This document shows, in pieces, positions 34,633 to 57,197 of a stretch of DNA of 64,000 nucleotides. The position numbers and the translations under genes were made by a program. The notes below the pieces were generated by a model. That model ran no database searches and was not told the DNA's origin. It saw only the letters and a list, made by a program, of their open reading frames with translations. Positions within the stretch are counted from its first letter, which is position 1. The number at the start of each line of letters is the position of its first letter. The stretch comes from Psychrobacillus sp048572895. GTDB taxonomy: Bacteria; Bacillota; Bacilli; Bacillales_A; Planococcaceae. The stretch is from the NCBI RefSeq assembly GCF_048572895.1, contig NZ_CP183878.1, positions 3,472,001-3,536,000 of the forward strand, written 5' to 3'.

Positions 34633-35503
34633 CGATTCCGCCTTTCGCTTCATTCGTCATATGCATGCATACTTCACTAGCAGATAACTCTTGAATGACG
34701 GCACCCTCTAAACGAGCTCTCTCCAGCTTAGAGTTATTCTTAACCACTACATACTGCCTTTGCCCATCAACTCTTTTTGAGTGAAGAATTTCTTCCCCCA
34801 CTGTCCATCTTTCCACATCAGCAATTGGTCCCTGAACAGCTACCGCATATTCCTTCACTTCATCGAAAGATTGATGCAATACAACCTTCCCATTATGAAT
34901 TAATAAAATATCCTCTAGTAGATGCTCTATTTCTGCTAAATGGTGGCTAGAGATTAAAATAGAACGAGGATGTGCAATATAATCCTTTAGTAAAGCTCTA
35001 TAAAAGTCTTTCCGAACCGCTTCATCCATTCCGTTTGTTGGTTCATCAAACATCGTTAACTCACATCGGGTTGACAATCCAAAAATCATATTGAATGTAG
35101 CCCTTGCACCTTTGGATAACTTACAATGCTGTTGCTTGGAATTCAACTTAAAGTATTGAAATAATCGAGCAGCAAGCTGTGCATCCCACCTTTTATAAAA
35201 AGCTGGAGCACTTTGTAATATCTCATCTAAAGAAAGGGAGTCTGGAAAAGTCATTTGATCATCCACCAAAATACTGTTTGCGGAAACCATTAAGTTATTA
35301 TAAGGGTTTTTCCCAAAGACGCTCACTTCACCCACCTTATGTTTAGTTAAGCCTGCCAGTATTTTAAGCAAAGTGGTCTTCCCGGCACCATTGCGTCCAA
35401 TAAGCCCAGTAATCTTTTGTTCTGTCAGTTGAAACGTTATTTCCTCTAAAGCATTAGTCCGTCGAAAACCTTTACTTAACTTTTGACAATCTATCACATT
35501 CAT
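34616..35503 (-). CDS. ABC exporter ATP-binding protein, YtrB-like
   Basis: A 295-residue ATPase. Walker A GRNGAGKTT at 36-44; Walker B ELTMFDEPTNGMD near 170; the signature is LSKGA, an LSGGQ variant seen in this YtrB-type group. GAGGAGGAG sets the start at 35503 instead of 35521. The ATG shares one base with the stop of the GntR gene (TAATG), so the two are translated as one unit. The last 70 residues form a regulatory tail as usual in the group. Confidence 0.9.
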   Translation of the reverse strand: MNVIDCQKLSKGFRRTNALEEITFQLTEQKITGLIGRNGAGKTTLLKILAGLTKHKVGEVSVFGKNPYNNLMVSANSILVDDQMTFPDSLSLDEILQSAPAFYKRWDAQLAARLFQYFKLNSKQQHCKLSKGARATFNMIFGLSTRCELTMFDEPTNGMDEAVRKDFYRALLKDYIAHPRSILISSHHLAEIEHLLEDILLIHNGKVVLHQSFDEVKEYAVAVQGPIADVERWTVGEEILHSKRVDGQRQYVVVKNNSKLERARLEGAVIQELSASEVCMHMTNEAKGGIDDVFK

Positions 35504-35874
35504 TAGATCTCCTCCTCGCAATTATGGATGAGTTGTATTAGTTCCTCTTTTGTTACCGATAACCTTTTTGCTTCTAAAACGATGTCTGTCACCATTTTTG
35601 TCAATGTCTCATTTCTTCGTTTTTCCAGAATCATCTTTTTAGCTTCTGGTGCTACGAACATCCCAAGTCCCCTTTTCTTATATAAAATATTATCTTCAAC
35701 TAGTATTGTTAGTCCTTTAGCAGCTGTAGCCGGATTAATATTAAAAAGCTCAGCCAGCTGATATTGCGAATATACTTTTTCGACATCTTTAAAACGCTCT
35801 GCTATGATCTCATTTTCCAGCCACTCCGCAATTTGCACATATATCGGCTTAGTACTATCGGTATTTATAATCAC
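35503..35874 (-). CDS. GntR family regulator, YtrA subfamily
   Basis: A 123-residue repressor-type protein with only the winged helix domain (about 10-78: PIYVQIAEWLENEIIAERF, YSQYQLAELFNINPATAAKGL) and a short helical tail, as in YtrA. It is the first gene of an operon with an ABC ATPase, permease and accessory protein, which such regulators repress until an inducer, often a cell-wall-acting compound, appears. An imperfect inverted repeat directly upstream is a likely operator. Confidence 0.92.
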   Translation of the reverse strand: MIINTDSTKPIYVQIAEWLENEIIAERFKDVEKVYSQYQLAELFNINPATAAKGLTILVEDNILYKKRGLGMFVAPEAKKMILEKRRNETLTKMVTDIVLEAKRLSVTKEELIQLIHNCEEEI

Positions 35875-35904
35875 CTGAGGTTAATCTCCTCTCATTTGAA
35901 AATT

Positions 35905-35928
35905 AGTGCATTAGTGTTGTAATGTAGT
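35905..35928. promoter_or_regulatory. Possible YtrA-type operator
   Basis: AGTGCATTA and TAATGTAGT are an imperfect inverted repeat (7 of 9 positions symmetric) with a 6-base spacer, close before the GntR gene. Operators of this type have AGTGTATTA-like halves. Confidence 0.5.
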
Positions 35929-36062
35929 ATATAATATCAATTGAAAATTGTCTAGTTTAATTTGGAATTATAATCCACTTCCATTTGCTTACATTGTCCT
36001 TTAAAAAGGAATTTACAAAGTAATAGAGAATAAATATATATAAGAAATGAGGGATATAATTT

Positions 36063-36416
36063 ATGAAATTAGGACAAGTCGCAGTAAATGTAGAAAACGT
36101 AGAACGAGCTGTTTCATTTTATAAGGATGTTATTAAATTATCCTTATTATTTGAAATGGATGGTCTAGCACTTTTTCAATGTGGAGATACAAGACTTCTA
36201 TTAAGTAGACCTGAAATGGAGGAATTCAATCATCCAAGCTCTGTCTTGTATTTTCAAGTAGATGATTTAAATAGTGAAGTTTCTAGAATGAAGGATGCAG
36301 GAGCTACTTTTATAGATGAACCACATATGGTTGCAAAGGTCGGGGAGACTGAGACATGGATGGCTTTCTTTAAAGACACTGAAGGTAATACACACGCCTT
36401 AATGAATGAGAGTTAA
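36063..36416 (+). CDS. VOC family protein (glyoxalase/bleomycin-resistance fold)
   Basis: A 117-residue protein of the vicinal oxygen chelate family with two beta-alpha-beta-beta-beta halves: LGQVAVNVENVERAVSFYKDVIKL and SVLYFQVDDLNSEVSRMKDAG. Potential metal or ligand sites are not distinctive enough to choose between a lyase, dioxygenase or binding protein. GAGGG lies before the ATG. Between it and the divergent GntR gene lies a short promoter region; downstream is the end of an rRNA operon. Confidence 0.85.
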   Translation: MKLGQVAVNVENVERAVSFYKDVIKLSLLFEMDGLALFQCGDTRLLLSRPEMEEFNHPSSVLYFQVDDLNSEVSRMKDAGATFIDEPHMVAKVGETETWMAFFKDTEGNTHALMNES

Positions 36417-36487
36417 ATAAAAAAGGTTCAGTACAGTAATTGTGCTGAAACTTTAGGAAGAGTTGTCTTCGTTTTTTTCTAAAACAC

Positions 36488-36526
36488 AAAAAAGCCGCTA
36501 CCGATATAACCGATAACGACTTTTTA
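36488..36526 (-). terminator. Terminator of rRNA operon 1
   Basis: A 13-bp stem with several G-U pairs, AAAGUCG… against …CGGCUUU in the RNA, followed by a T run on the minus strand, 7 bases after the 5S gene. It differs in sequence from the terminators of operons 2 and 3. Confidence 0.8.
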
Positions 36527-36532
36527 TTTGGT

Positions 36533-36648
36533 GCCCAGCGACGTCCTACTCTCACAGGGGGAGACCCCCAACTACCATCGGCGCTGAAGAGCTTAACTTC
36601 CGTGTTCGGTATGGGAACGGGTGTGACCTCTTCGCCATCATCACTAGA
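36533..36648 (-). rRNA. rrf: 5S rRNA, operon 1
   Basis: 116 bases, recognised by the core that reads on the minus strand GAAGAGGTCACACCCGTTCC, CGAACACGGAAGTTAAGC, and GAGAGTAGGACG. Ends were set where the terminal helix pairs (UCUAGUGAU with GUCGCUGGG). Confidence 0.95.
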
Positions 36649-36833
36649 CTCTTCGGCTTTCAATACACATCGTACTTCTTCGTCAACTGCATTCGTTCGG
36701 TCAGTCACATACCTTAGTATGCTCCTTTCCTCTCTCAATTGTTTCCTCGAATTACTCGTGTCTTGAAACCCTCATATATAGAGTGCTTGTTCACTCAAAA
36801 CTGGATAAACGACATTGGAACTGAAACAAATTT

Positions 36834-39760
<2,927 letters not shown>

Positions 39761-39949
39761 TAAAAGTTAAAAAGTCTTACACGTTGTGATTACGTAAATA
39801 ATCACAACAGAATTTCTTGTTGTTTATTGTTTCAATGTCGTTTTATCCAGTTTTCAAAGAACAAGTATCGAATCTTCATATAAAATGAACATTCAAAACT
39901 GAACTGCAAAACGTTAAGATACAGATAAAAATCTGTATTCCGATATTAT

Positions 39950-41509
<1,560 letters not shown>

Positions 41510-41676
41510 AGAGAACTTAAAAAGCTCATTTGTTTTGCTGGCATCATCATTAAATGATGTCAAAAATTGTTTTGCTATCGAACTAACAAGTTAGTTGATA
41601 AGCTGTATTTCTTAACGTTTTGCATGTTCAGTTTTCAATGTTCACATTGTTATGATGTCGTTTTGACAACTTATAT

Positions 41677-41705
41677 ATCATATCAAACCCTGATATCTTT
41701 GTCAA
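41677..41705 (-). promoter_or_regulatory. rRNA operon 1 promoter P2
   Basis: TTGACA, 17 bases, TATGAT on the minus strand, about 170 bases before the 16S gene; consensus housekeeping promoter. Confidence 0.88.
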
Positions 41706-41760
41706 CAACCTTTTTTAATTGTTTTTCGTGTAGGCCACTAATCAAAATGACAACTTGATA

Positions 41761-41789
41761 ACTATACCACTTATTTTTAACCTTGGCAA
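41761..41789 (-). promoter_or_regulatory. rRNA operon 1 promoter P1
   Basis: TTGCCA, 17 bases, TATAGT on the minus strand, upstream of P2 in the usual rrn tandem arrangement. Confidence 0.75.
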
Positions 41790-42244
41790 GGGAATTTTAA
41801 TTTTTTTTGAGAACTTCGTATTTAATATAAAGAAGACAGCTGTAATTTTAACCTTATTATAAGTAAACTACATCCTATTCAATTTTATTAGCACAAAGTA
41901 AGATCTTCGAGTTCAACACAAAAACAATACGAATTACCGATTATTAAAATGAGTGATCTGGTACACGCTCGCTCCGTGGTCTCTACTTACTCCCTCAAAC
42001 TTTTGCAGTTCTACTCAAATACCTTTATATAGAGTGAAGTTGCCTTCGGCATTATTATGATTCCTTTATATCTTATTGATATTACCATGCGTTTAAATGA
42101 AATTAATCCTGTAGATGTGTAAATACACGAAATCCTTCTTAGGTTGAATAAAAATACTTTACCACTATTCACTCTTTTTATTCGATTTCTCTTAGTATCT
42201 TGACGCAAATCAATAGCATTATTCCAATTTCTTTATAAACACAC

Positions 42245-42286
42245 AAAAAAGCCGCTACCAATTTTACTCGGTAACGACTTTTTTTT
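42245..42286 (-). terminator. Terminator of rRNA operon 2
   Basis: AAAGTCGTTACCG pairs with CGGTAGCGGCTTT-like bases on the minus strand and is followed by T; it lies just after the operon 2 5S gene. Confidence 0.8.
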
Positions 42287-42289
42287 GGT

Positions 42290-42405
42290 GCCCAGCGACG
42301 TCCTACTCTCACAGGGGGAGACCCCCAACTACCATCGGCGCTGAAGAGCTTAACTTCCGTGTTCGGTATGGGAACGGGTGTGACCTCTTCGCCATCATCA
42401 CTAGA
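42290..42405 (-). rRNA. rrf: 5S rRNA, operon 2
   Basis: 116 bases, same sequence as the operon 1 copy. Confidence 0.95.
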
Positions 42406-42590
42406 CTCTTCGGCTTTCAATACACATCGTACTTCTTCGTCAACTGCATTCGTTCGGTCAGTCACATACCTTAGTATGCTCCTTTCCTCTCTCAATTGTT
42501 TCCTCGAATTACTCGTGTCTTGAAACCCTCATATATAGAGTGCTTGTTCACTCAAAACTGGATAAACGACATTGGAACTGAAACAAATTT

Positions 42591-45517
<2,927 letters not shown>

Positions 45518-45706
45518 TAAAAGTTAAAAAGTCTTACACGTTGTGATTACGTAAATAATCACAACAGAATTTCTTGTTGTTTATTGTTTCAATGTCGTTT
45601 TATCCAGTTTTCAAAGAACAAGTATCGAATCTTCATATAAAATGAACATTCAAAACTGAACTGCAAAACGTTAAGATACAGATAAAGATCTGTATTCCGA
45701 TATTAT

Positions 45707-47266
<1,560 letters not shown>

Positions 47267-47432
47267 AGAGAACTTAAAAAGCTCATTTGTTTTGCTGGCA
47301 TCATCATTAAATGATGTCAAAAATTGTTTTGCTATCGAACTAACAAGTTAGTTGATAAGCTGTATTTCTTAACGTTTTGCATGTTCAGTTTTCAATGTTC
47401 ACATTGTTTGATGTCGTTTTGACAACTTATAT

Positions 47433-47461
47433 ATCATATCAAACCCTGATATCTTTGTCAA
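47433..47461 (-). promoter_or_regulatory. rRNA operon 2 promoter P2
   Basis: TTGACA, 17 bases, TATGAT on the minus strand; same as operon 1. Confidence 0.88.
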
Positions 47462-47516
47462 CAACCTTTTTTAATTGTTTTTCGTGTAGGCCACTAATCA
47501 AAATGACAACTTGATA

Positions 47517-47545
47517 AGTATACCACTTATTTTTAACCTTGGCAA
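47517..47545 (-). promoter_or_regulatory. rRNA operon 2 promoter P1
   Basis: TTGCCA, 17 bases, TATACT on the minus strand. The -10 box differs by one base from TATAGT in operon 1. Confidence 0.75.
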
Positions 47546-48000
47546 GGGAATTTTAATTTTTTTTGAGAACTTCGTATTTAATATAAAGAAGACAGCTGTA
47601 ATTTTAACCTTATTATAAGTAAACTACATCCTATTCAATTTTATTAGCACAAAGTAAGATCTTCGAGTTCAACACAAAAACAATACGAATTACCGATTAT
47701 TAAAATGAGTGATCTGGTACACGCTCGCTCCGTGGTCTCTACTTACTCCCTCAAACTTTTGCAGTTCTACTCAAATACCTTTATATAGAGTGAAGTTGCC
47801 TTCGGCATTATTATGATTCCTTTATATCTTATTGATATTACCATGCGTTTAAATGAAATTAATCCTGTAGATGTGTAAATACACGAAATCCTTCTTAGGT
47901 TGAATAAAAATACTTTACCACTATTCACTCTTTTTATTCGATTTCTCTTAGTATCTTGACGCAAATCAATAGCATTATTCCAATTTCTTTATAAACACAC

Positions 48001-48042
48001 AAAAAAGCCGCTACCAATTTTACTCGGTAACGACTTTTTTTT
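48001..48042 (-). terminator. Terminator of rRNA operon 3
   Basis: Same hairpin and T run as after operon 2, directly after the 5S gene. Confidence 0.8.
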
Positions 48043-48045
48043 GGT

Positions 48046-48161
48046 GCCCAGCGACGTCCTACTCTCACAGGGGGAGACCCCCAACTACCATCGGCGCTGA
48101 AGAGCTTAACTTCCGTGTTCGGTATGGGAACGGGTGTGACCTCTTCGCCATCATCACTAGA
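48046..48161 (-). rRNA. rrf: 5S rRNA, operon 3
   Basis: 116 bases, same as the other copies. The spacer to 23S is only about 55 bases against 185 in operons 1 and 2. Confidence 0.95.
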
Positions 48162-48216
48162 CAGATGAGTTGTTCACTCAAAACTGGATAAACGACATTG
48201 GAACTGAAACAAATTT

Positions 48217-51143
<2,927 letters not shown>

Positions 51144-51332
51144 TAAAAGTTAAAAAGTCTTACACGTTGTGATTACGTAAATAATCACAACAGAATTTCT
51201 TGTTGTTTATTGTTTCAATGTCGTTTTATCCAGTTTTCAAAGAACAAGTATCGAATCTTCATATAAAATGAACATTCAAAACTGAACTGCAAAACGTTAA
51301 GATACAGATAAAGATCTGTATTCCGATATTAT

Positions 51333-52892
<1,560 letters not shown>

Positions 52893-53042
52893 AGAGAACT
52901 TAAAAAGCTCATTTGTTTTGCTGGCATCATCATTAAATGATGTCAAAAATTGTTTTGCTATCGAACTAACAAGTTAGTTGATAAGCTGTATTTCTTAACG
53001 TTTTGCATGTTCAGTTTTCAATGTTCAATAGTATAAAAATAA

Positions 53043-53116
53043 TGGAGCGGGTGAAGAGAATCGAACTCTCATCATCAGCTTGGAAGGCTGAGGTTTTACC
53101 ACTAAACTACACCCGC
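53043..53116 (-). tRNA. tRNA-Gly (UCC)
   Basis: Cloverleaf of 74 bases with acceptor GCGGGTG, anticodon TCC in loop CTTCCAA, T-loop GTTCGATTC and encoded CCA. Last tRNA before the 16S gene of operon 3. Confidence 0.96.
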
Positions 53117-53144
53117 ATTTTTTATGTTAAATTGTTATGTGACT

Positions 53145-53230
<86 letters not shown>

Positions 53231-53294
53231 TTAGTAATTAATAGGACAAGGTTCATTGTACTCTCGAACACCTTAAATGTCAACAACAATTTGA

Positions 53295-53367
53295 TGAGCC
53301 ATGTAGGATTCGAACCTACGACCCTCTGATTAAAAGTCAGATGCTCTACCAACTGAGCTAATGGCTC
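53295..53367 (-). tRNA. tRNA-Lys (UUU)
   Basis: 73 bases, acceptor GAGCCAT, anticodon TTT in loop CTTTTAA, T-loop GTTCGAATC; no CCA encoded (TCATCA follows). Confidence 0.95.
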
Positions 53368-53372
53368 AAAAA

Positions 53373-53447
53373 TGGCTGGGGTACCTGGATTCGAACCAGG
53401 GCATGATGGAATCAAAATCCATTGCCTTACCGCTTGGCTATACCCCA
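53373..53447 (-). tRNA. tRNA-Gln (UUG)
   Basis: 75 bases, acceptor TGGGGTA, anticodon TTG in loop TTTTGAT, encoded CCA. Only five bases separate it from tRNA-Lys. Confidence 0.95.
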
Positions 53448-53450
53448 ACA

Positions 53451-53526
53451 TGGCGGTCCCGACCGGGATCGAACCGGCGATCTCCTGCGTGACAGGCAGG
53501 CATGTTAACCGCTACACCACGGGACC
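53451..53526 (-). tRNA. tRNA-Asp (GUC)
   Basis: 76 bases, acceptor GGTCCCG, anticodon GTC in loop CTGTCAC, encoded CCA. Confidence 0.95.
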
Positions 53527-53555
53527 GTTAAAGATATTAAGTAATAAATGGTAAA

Positions 53556-53627
53556 TGACCCCTACGGGATTCGAACCCGTGTTACCGCCGTGAAAGGGCG
53601 GTGTCTTAACCGCTTGACCAAGGGGCC
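53556..53627 (-). tRNA. tRNA-Glu (UUC)
   Basis: 72 bases, acceptor GGCCCCT, anticodon TTC in loop CTTTCAC; no CCA encoded. Confidence 0.95.
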
Positions 53628-53631
53628 ATAA

Positions 53632-53706
53632 TGGCTCCGAAGGTAGGACTCGAACCTACGACCAATCGATTAACAGTCGATTGCTCTACCACTGAGCTAC
53701 TTCGGA
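53632..53706 (-). tRNA. tRNA-Asn (GUU)
   Basis: 75 bases, acceptor TCCGAAG, anticodon GTT in loop CTGTTAA, encoded CCA. First tRNA of the cluster, 36 bases after the promoter. Confidence 0.95.
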
Positions 53707-53741
53707 ATAATTTATGTCGTTTGTTTTACTCGACTTTTATT

Positions 53742-53770
53742 ATTATAGAGAGTGTTTTTCAAAACGTCAA
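53742..53770 (-). promoter_or_regulatory. Promoter of the tRNA cluster and probably of rRNA operon 3
   Basis: TTGACG, 17 bases, TATAAT on the minus strand, between sprT and tRNA-Asn. No other promoter or terminator was seen from here to the operon 3 16S gene. Confidence 0.88.
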
Positions 53771-53785
53771 CTACTTTTTGAAAAT

Positions 53786-54256
53786 TTATTTCAGATTCTC
53801 CAAAGAAACTAAAAACAAATCTCCATAACACTTGCCACAACGGTATTTCTTCGTATTTAAACGAATTTTCCGATTATATAAAAGAGAGCATTTTGCACAT
53901 TTATATGTATACCTCTTTGTAGTTTTCCTTGCTTCTCTCTCCATTAGCGTAGAACAAAATCTAGGAGAGTTTGTTGTTTGAAGTAACTTACGAAAGTCAG
54001 CATCCCGATGTTGATAGCCTTTTCCTTCTATATGTAAATGATAATGACAAAGTTCATGTTTGATAACCCCGACCAATTCATCCATGCCATATTTTTCGAA
54101 TACCAACGGGTTTATTTCTATATGATGTGATCTGAGCATATATCTTCCGCCAGTAGTTCTAAGACGTTTGTTAAAAAACGCTTTATGTAGAAAGTCTTTC
54201 CCAAAAATCTCGTTCGATACATGACATACTAGTTCGTACAGTTTTTCATCTGACAT
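53786..54256 (-). CDS. sprT: SprT family zinc protein
   Basis: A 156-residue protein. The metalloprotease-like HELCH is at 67-71 with a nearby His at 74 (HYHLH), and a C-terminal zinc ribbon uses C120, C123, C140 and C143. It corresponds to B. subtilis YdcK (SprT-like), also found between tex and the tRNA cluster. Biological role in bacteria is not settled; eukaryotic relatives cut DNA-protein crosslinks. A terminator of tex lies between it and tex, so it probably has its own promoter. Confidence 0.9.
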   Translation of the reverse strand: MSDEKLYELVCHVSNEIFGKDFLHKAFFNKRLRTTGGRYMLRSHHIEINPLVFEKYGMDELVGVIKHELCHYHLHIEGKGYQHRDADFRKLLQTTNSPRFCSTLMEREARKTTKRYTYKCAKCSLLYNRKIRLNTKKYRCGKCYGDLFLVSLENLK

Positions 54257-54276
54257 AATTAACTCACCCCTATTTT

Positions 54277-54316
54277 TAAAAAAAGGTTGTCCAATGGCAT
54301 ATCTCCATTGGACAAC
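54277..54316 (-). terminator. Terminator of tex
   Basis: Arms GTTGTCCAATGG and CCATTGGACAAC (12 bp), 7-base loop, T run on the minus strand; 8 bases after the tex stop. Confidence 0.93.
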
Positions 54317-54324
54317 TCCATTAG

Positions 54325-56499
54325 TTACACTTGTTGTTCTGGAGGAAGCATCGTTAATGCTATTCTTCCTTTATTGGCATCGAACTGTTCTACCCATACA
54401 GTGACTATATCTCCTAGTGAAACGACGTCTAAGGGATGTTTGACAAACCCTTTTTTTAGCTTGGAAATATGGACTAAGCCATCTTGTTTTACGCCGATAT
54501 CGACAAATGCACCAAAATCAACTACATTTCGTACTGTTCCTTGCAGCTCCATTCCTGTTTTCAAGTCCTCTAATTTGAGTACATCCTTTTTAAGAATGGG
54601 CTGCGGGAATGCCTCACGAGGATCACGTGCTGGCTTGATCAGCGTATCTACAATATCTTTTAATGTAATTTCGCCTATTTCTAGTTCTTTACTTACTTCT
54701 TCTATTGAAATTTTCTTTAATGCCTCTTCTGCTTCTCTTGTACCGATTTGTGTTTTCTTTAGACCAGCAATTTCAAGTACCTGCTCCGCTCCTTTATAGC
54801 TTTCAGGGTGGATACCAGTTCCATCGAATGGATTTTTTGCATCTGGTACACGCAAAAATCCAATTGCTTGTTCATATGTTTTGGCTCCAAGACGCGGAAT
54901 TTTCTTAAGTTGTGCTCGAGAAGTAAATCTCCCCTGCTCATTTCTCATATTCACAACGTTCTCTGCGACCGTTTTCGAAAGTCCAGAAACGTATTGTAAT
55001 AGAGAGGCCGATGCTGTATTTACATTTACTCCAACTTGGTTAACTGCTGTTTCTACTATAAAGGATAGGGAATCCGATAACTTCTTTTGTGAAACATCAT
55101 GCTGATATTGTCCTACTCCTACTGCTTTTGGGTCTATTTTCACTAGCTCGGCAAGAGGATCCTGCAGTCTTCTTGCGATGGATACTGCACTACGTTGCTC
55201 CACTTGTAAGTCAGGAAACTCGTTACGTGCAGTTTCAGAGGCTGAATACACACTTGCCCCAGCTTCATTTACTATTACATACGCTACTTCACCCTCTACT
55301 TCTTTTAAACAGTCTACGATGAATTGCTCTGTTTCACGGGAGGCTGTCCCATTTCCGATAGCAATTAAAGATATAGGGTAGTTCGTTAAGTAAGCAAGCA
55401 CTTTTTTCTTTGAACCTTCCACATCCATTTTTGGTGCATGGGGATAAATAGCAGAAACCTCTAGAAGCTTTCCAGTATCATCTACAACTGCTAGCTTACA
55501 CCCAGTACGATAAGCTGGATCGACACCTAGAATTACTTTCCCTTTTAAAGGTGGTTGCAATAGTAGATTGCGTAGGTTTTCAGAGAAAATATGAATAGCC
55601 TGCGCTTCTGCTTTTTCTGTAAGCTCTCCTCGAATCTCCCTCTCTACAGAAGGCTGAATTAGTCGTTTATACGAATCTTCTACTGCCAATTCAATTTGCT
55701 CCACCGCATTACTAGAAGAGGATTTAATCCACTGAGCTTTCATCACATTCGTGGCTTTCTCCATTGGAACCTGAAGACCAACTTTTAGGATATCCTCTTT
55801 CTCTCCTCGATTTAACGCTAATATACGGTGAGGAACTATCTTTTTCACAGGTTCTTCGTACTCGTAATACATCTCAAATACATTCTTTTCGTCTAGTTCC
55901 GCTTTTTTAACAGATGTAACAATTTTACCGTCTGCACGTGTTATATTTCGAATTTGCTCTCGTATTTTTGCATCATCAGCGAATTGCTCTGCCAAGATGT
56001 CCCGTGCTCCTAGTAATGCATCCTCTACAGTCAAAACTTCTAATTCTTCATTCAGAAAGTCTTCGGCTAATAGAGCTACGGACTCCTTAGGGAAAGTCAT
56101 TATTAATGTAGCTAGTGGTTCTAGTCCTTTTTCTTTTGCAATAGTAGCTTTTGTTCTGCGTTTTTGTTTATAAGGGCGATATAAATCTTCAACTCGCTGC
56201 AGTACCGTCGCATTATTAATAGAAGCAGTCAACTCTTCTGTTAATTTACCTTGTTCTTCAATTAAGCGGAGGATTTCTTCTTTTCGTTGTTCTAGTTGTT
56301 GTATGTAGTTATAGCGATCTTCAACGGCTTTTATTTGGACTTCATCTAAAGATCCTGTTTGTTCTTTTCTATATCGAGCGATGAAGGGAACTGTATTCCC
56401 CTCTTCTAGTAATTTTATAACCTGTTCTGCTTGCGATGATTTGACACCCGTATCTTTTGAAACTAGTTGGAGCATCTTCTTTATTTCCAAAACAAACAC
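54325..56499 (-). CDS. tex: Tex, S1-domain RNA-binding transcription accessory protein
   Basis: A 724-residue protein with the Tex architecture: N-terminal helical region, YqgF/RNase H-like domain (about 325-450: VILGVDPAYRTGCKLAVVD, ALGNGTASRET-like IAIGNGTASRE), helix-hairpin-helix repeats (about 490-570: VNVNTASASLLQYVSGLSKTVAENV) and a C-terminal S1 domain (about 645-715: GMELQGTVRNVVDFGAFVDIG). Tex binds nucleic acid and affects transcription of stress and virulence genes; a homologue in other bacteria remodels stalled polymerase. The frame starts with GTG at 56499 after AAGGAAAGGAC; a TTG three codons later or an ATG eight codons later are alternatives. It stands between sigB-rsbX and sprT. 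Confidence 0.94.
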   Translation of the reverse strand: MFVLEIKKMLQLVSKDTGVKSSQAEQVIKLLEEGNTVPFIARYRKEQTGSLDEVQIKAVEDRYNYIQQLEQRKEEILRLIEEQGKLTEELTASINNATVLQRVEDLYRPYKQKRRTKATIAKEKGLEPLATLIMTFPKESVALLAEDFLNEELEVLTVEDALLGARDILAEQFADDAKIREQIRNITRADGKIVTSVKKAELDEKNVFEMYYEYEEPVKKIVPHRILALNRGEKEDILKVGLQVPMEKATNVMKAQWIKSSSSNAVEQIELAVEDSYKRLIQPSVEREIRGELTEKAEAQAIHIFSENLRNLLLQPPLKGKVILGVDPAYRTGCKLAVVDDTGKLLEVSAIYPHAPKMDVEGSKKKVLAYLTNYPISLIAIGNGTASRETEQFIVDCLKEVEGEVAYVIVNEAGASVYSASETARNEFPDLQVEQRSAVSIARRLQDPLAELVKIDPKAVGVGQYQHDVSQKKLSDSLSFIVETAVNQVGVNVNTASASLLQYVSGLSKTVAENVVNMRNEQGRFTSRAQLKKIPRLGAKTYEQAIGFLRVPDAKNPFDGTGIHPESYKGAEQVLEIAGLKKTQIGTREAEEALKKISIEEVSKELEIGEITLKDIVDTLIKPARDPREAFPQPILKKDVLKLEDLKTGMELQGTVRNVVDFGAFVDIGVKQDGLVHISKLKKGFVKHPLDVVSLGDIVTVWVEQFDANKGRIALTMLPPEQQV

Positions 56500-56581
56500 G
56501 TCCTTTCCTTATAGTACTCATTTTACCATATGTGGCGTCTTCTTATTATTAGTGAATTCTCAATAAATATAAAGTAGGAAC

Positions 56582-56613
56582 AAAAAAAGCTTACCCTAGA
56601 TTAGAGTAAGCTT
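56582..56613 (-). terminator. Terminator of the sigma-B operon
   Basis: Arms AAGCTTAC and GTAAGCTT followed by seven T on the minus strand. The first arm lies inside the last rsbX codons, so the stop codon is in the loop. Confidence 0.88.
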
Positions 56614-57197
56614 CCAACTATAAACGTAGAGTCGTCGCCATGTTCGATCTCCTTAAAAACTGTATCATAGAGACATCGAGCATTTGCAGCAACTTTAATA
56701 GTAGACTTCGGACTATTCATCACAACGCCATCCGAGTGTAGCATGAACAAATCATTTTTTTCACAAGCATATGTTTGAGTATTAGTCCTTTGTTTTCTTC
56801 CAGACAAATAGCCCATTACTGGTAAGGGATAAATCATTTTATCGGTAGCACGCTTATACATATAAAACTTCACATTTCCTACACAGCTATAGGATATAGT
56901 TTCATTTATATAATCTATTTTCACTAATGCTACTGCCGCACCTCTTTTTTGAACCATCAATTCATTGCAACGGAGTAATAATTCATCTAACGTTTCTTCT
57001 TTATATTGCTCTAAAATTTCTGGAATAATATCAGCAGACTCTTTAGCCACGGGACCGTTTCCCAATCCATCTGCTATAGCACAAAGCATAAAATCATCTG
57101 TCTTTGTAATGTAATAAGTATCTCCAGATTCTAAATTTCCACTTTTGGCTTCTTGGTATACAAACAATTCTACTTTGTCATCTGAAAAATCCATCAT
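56601..57197 (-). CDS. rsbX: RsbX, PP2C-type serine phosphatase
   Basis: A 198-residue PP2C phosphatase without sensor domain. Asp residues in CAIADGLGNGPVAKESAD (about 32-50) and LHSDGVVMNSPKS bind the metal ions. In B. subtilis RsbX removes phosphate from RsbS and RsbR and so resets the stressosome after stress. The ATG overlaps the sigB stop (ATGA), and the gene is last in the operon. Confidence 0.93.
   Translation of the reverse strand: MMDFSDDKVELFVYQEAKSGNLESGDTYYITKTDDFMLCAIADGLGNGPVAKESADIIPEILEQYKEETLDELLLRCNELMVQKRGAAVALVKIDYINETISYSCVGNVKFYMYKRATDKMIYPLPVMGYLSGRKQRTNTQTYACEKNDLFMLHSDGVVMNSPKSTIKVAANARCLYDTVFKEIEHGDDSTFIVGSLL

Larger units (their letters stand above)
41510..42245. 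other. Upstream region of rRNA operon 1
   Basis: Holds the leader and tandem promoters of operon 1 (P2 at 41677-41705, P1 at 41761-41789). Beyond them the sequence is AT-rich with no gene; a 65-codon frame at 42011-42208 recurs in the repeat unit but has no ribosome site and looks spurious. Confidence 0.6.
47267..48000. other. Upstream region of rRNA operon 2
   Basis: Copy of 41510-42245 with P2 at 47433-47461 and P1 at 47517-47545. No gene seen. Confidence 0.6.

Noticed and set aside
36370..36738. Frame of 122 codons over the 5S gene and spacer
   Set aside because: It covers the 5S rRNA and the 23S-5S spacer; the start region is spacer sequence without a ribosome site.
42011..42208. 65-codon frame repeated at 47767-47964
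   Set aside because: No ribosome site; it is duplicated only because it lies in the tandem rrn unit, and its composition is not protein-like.
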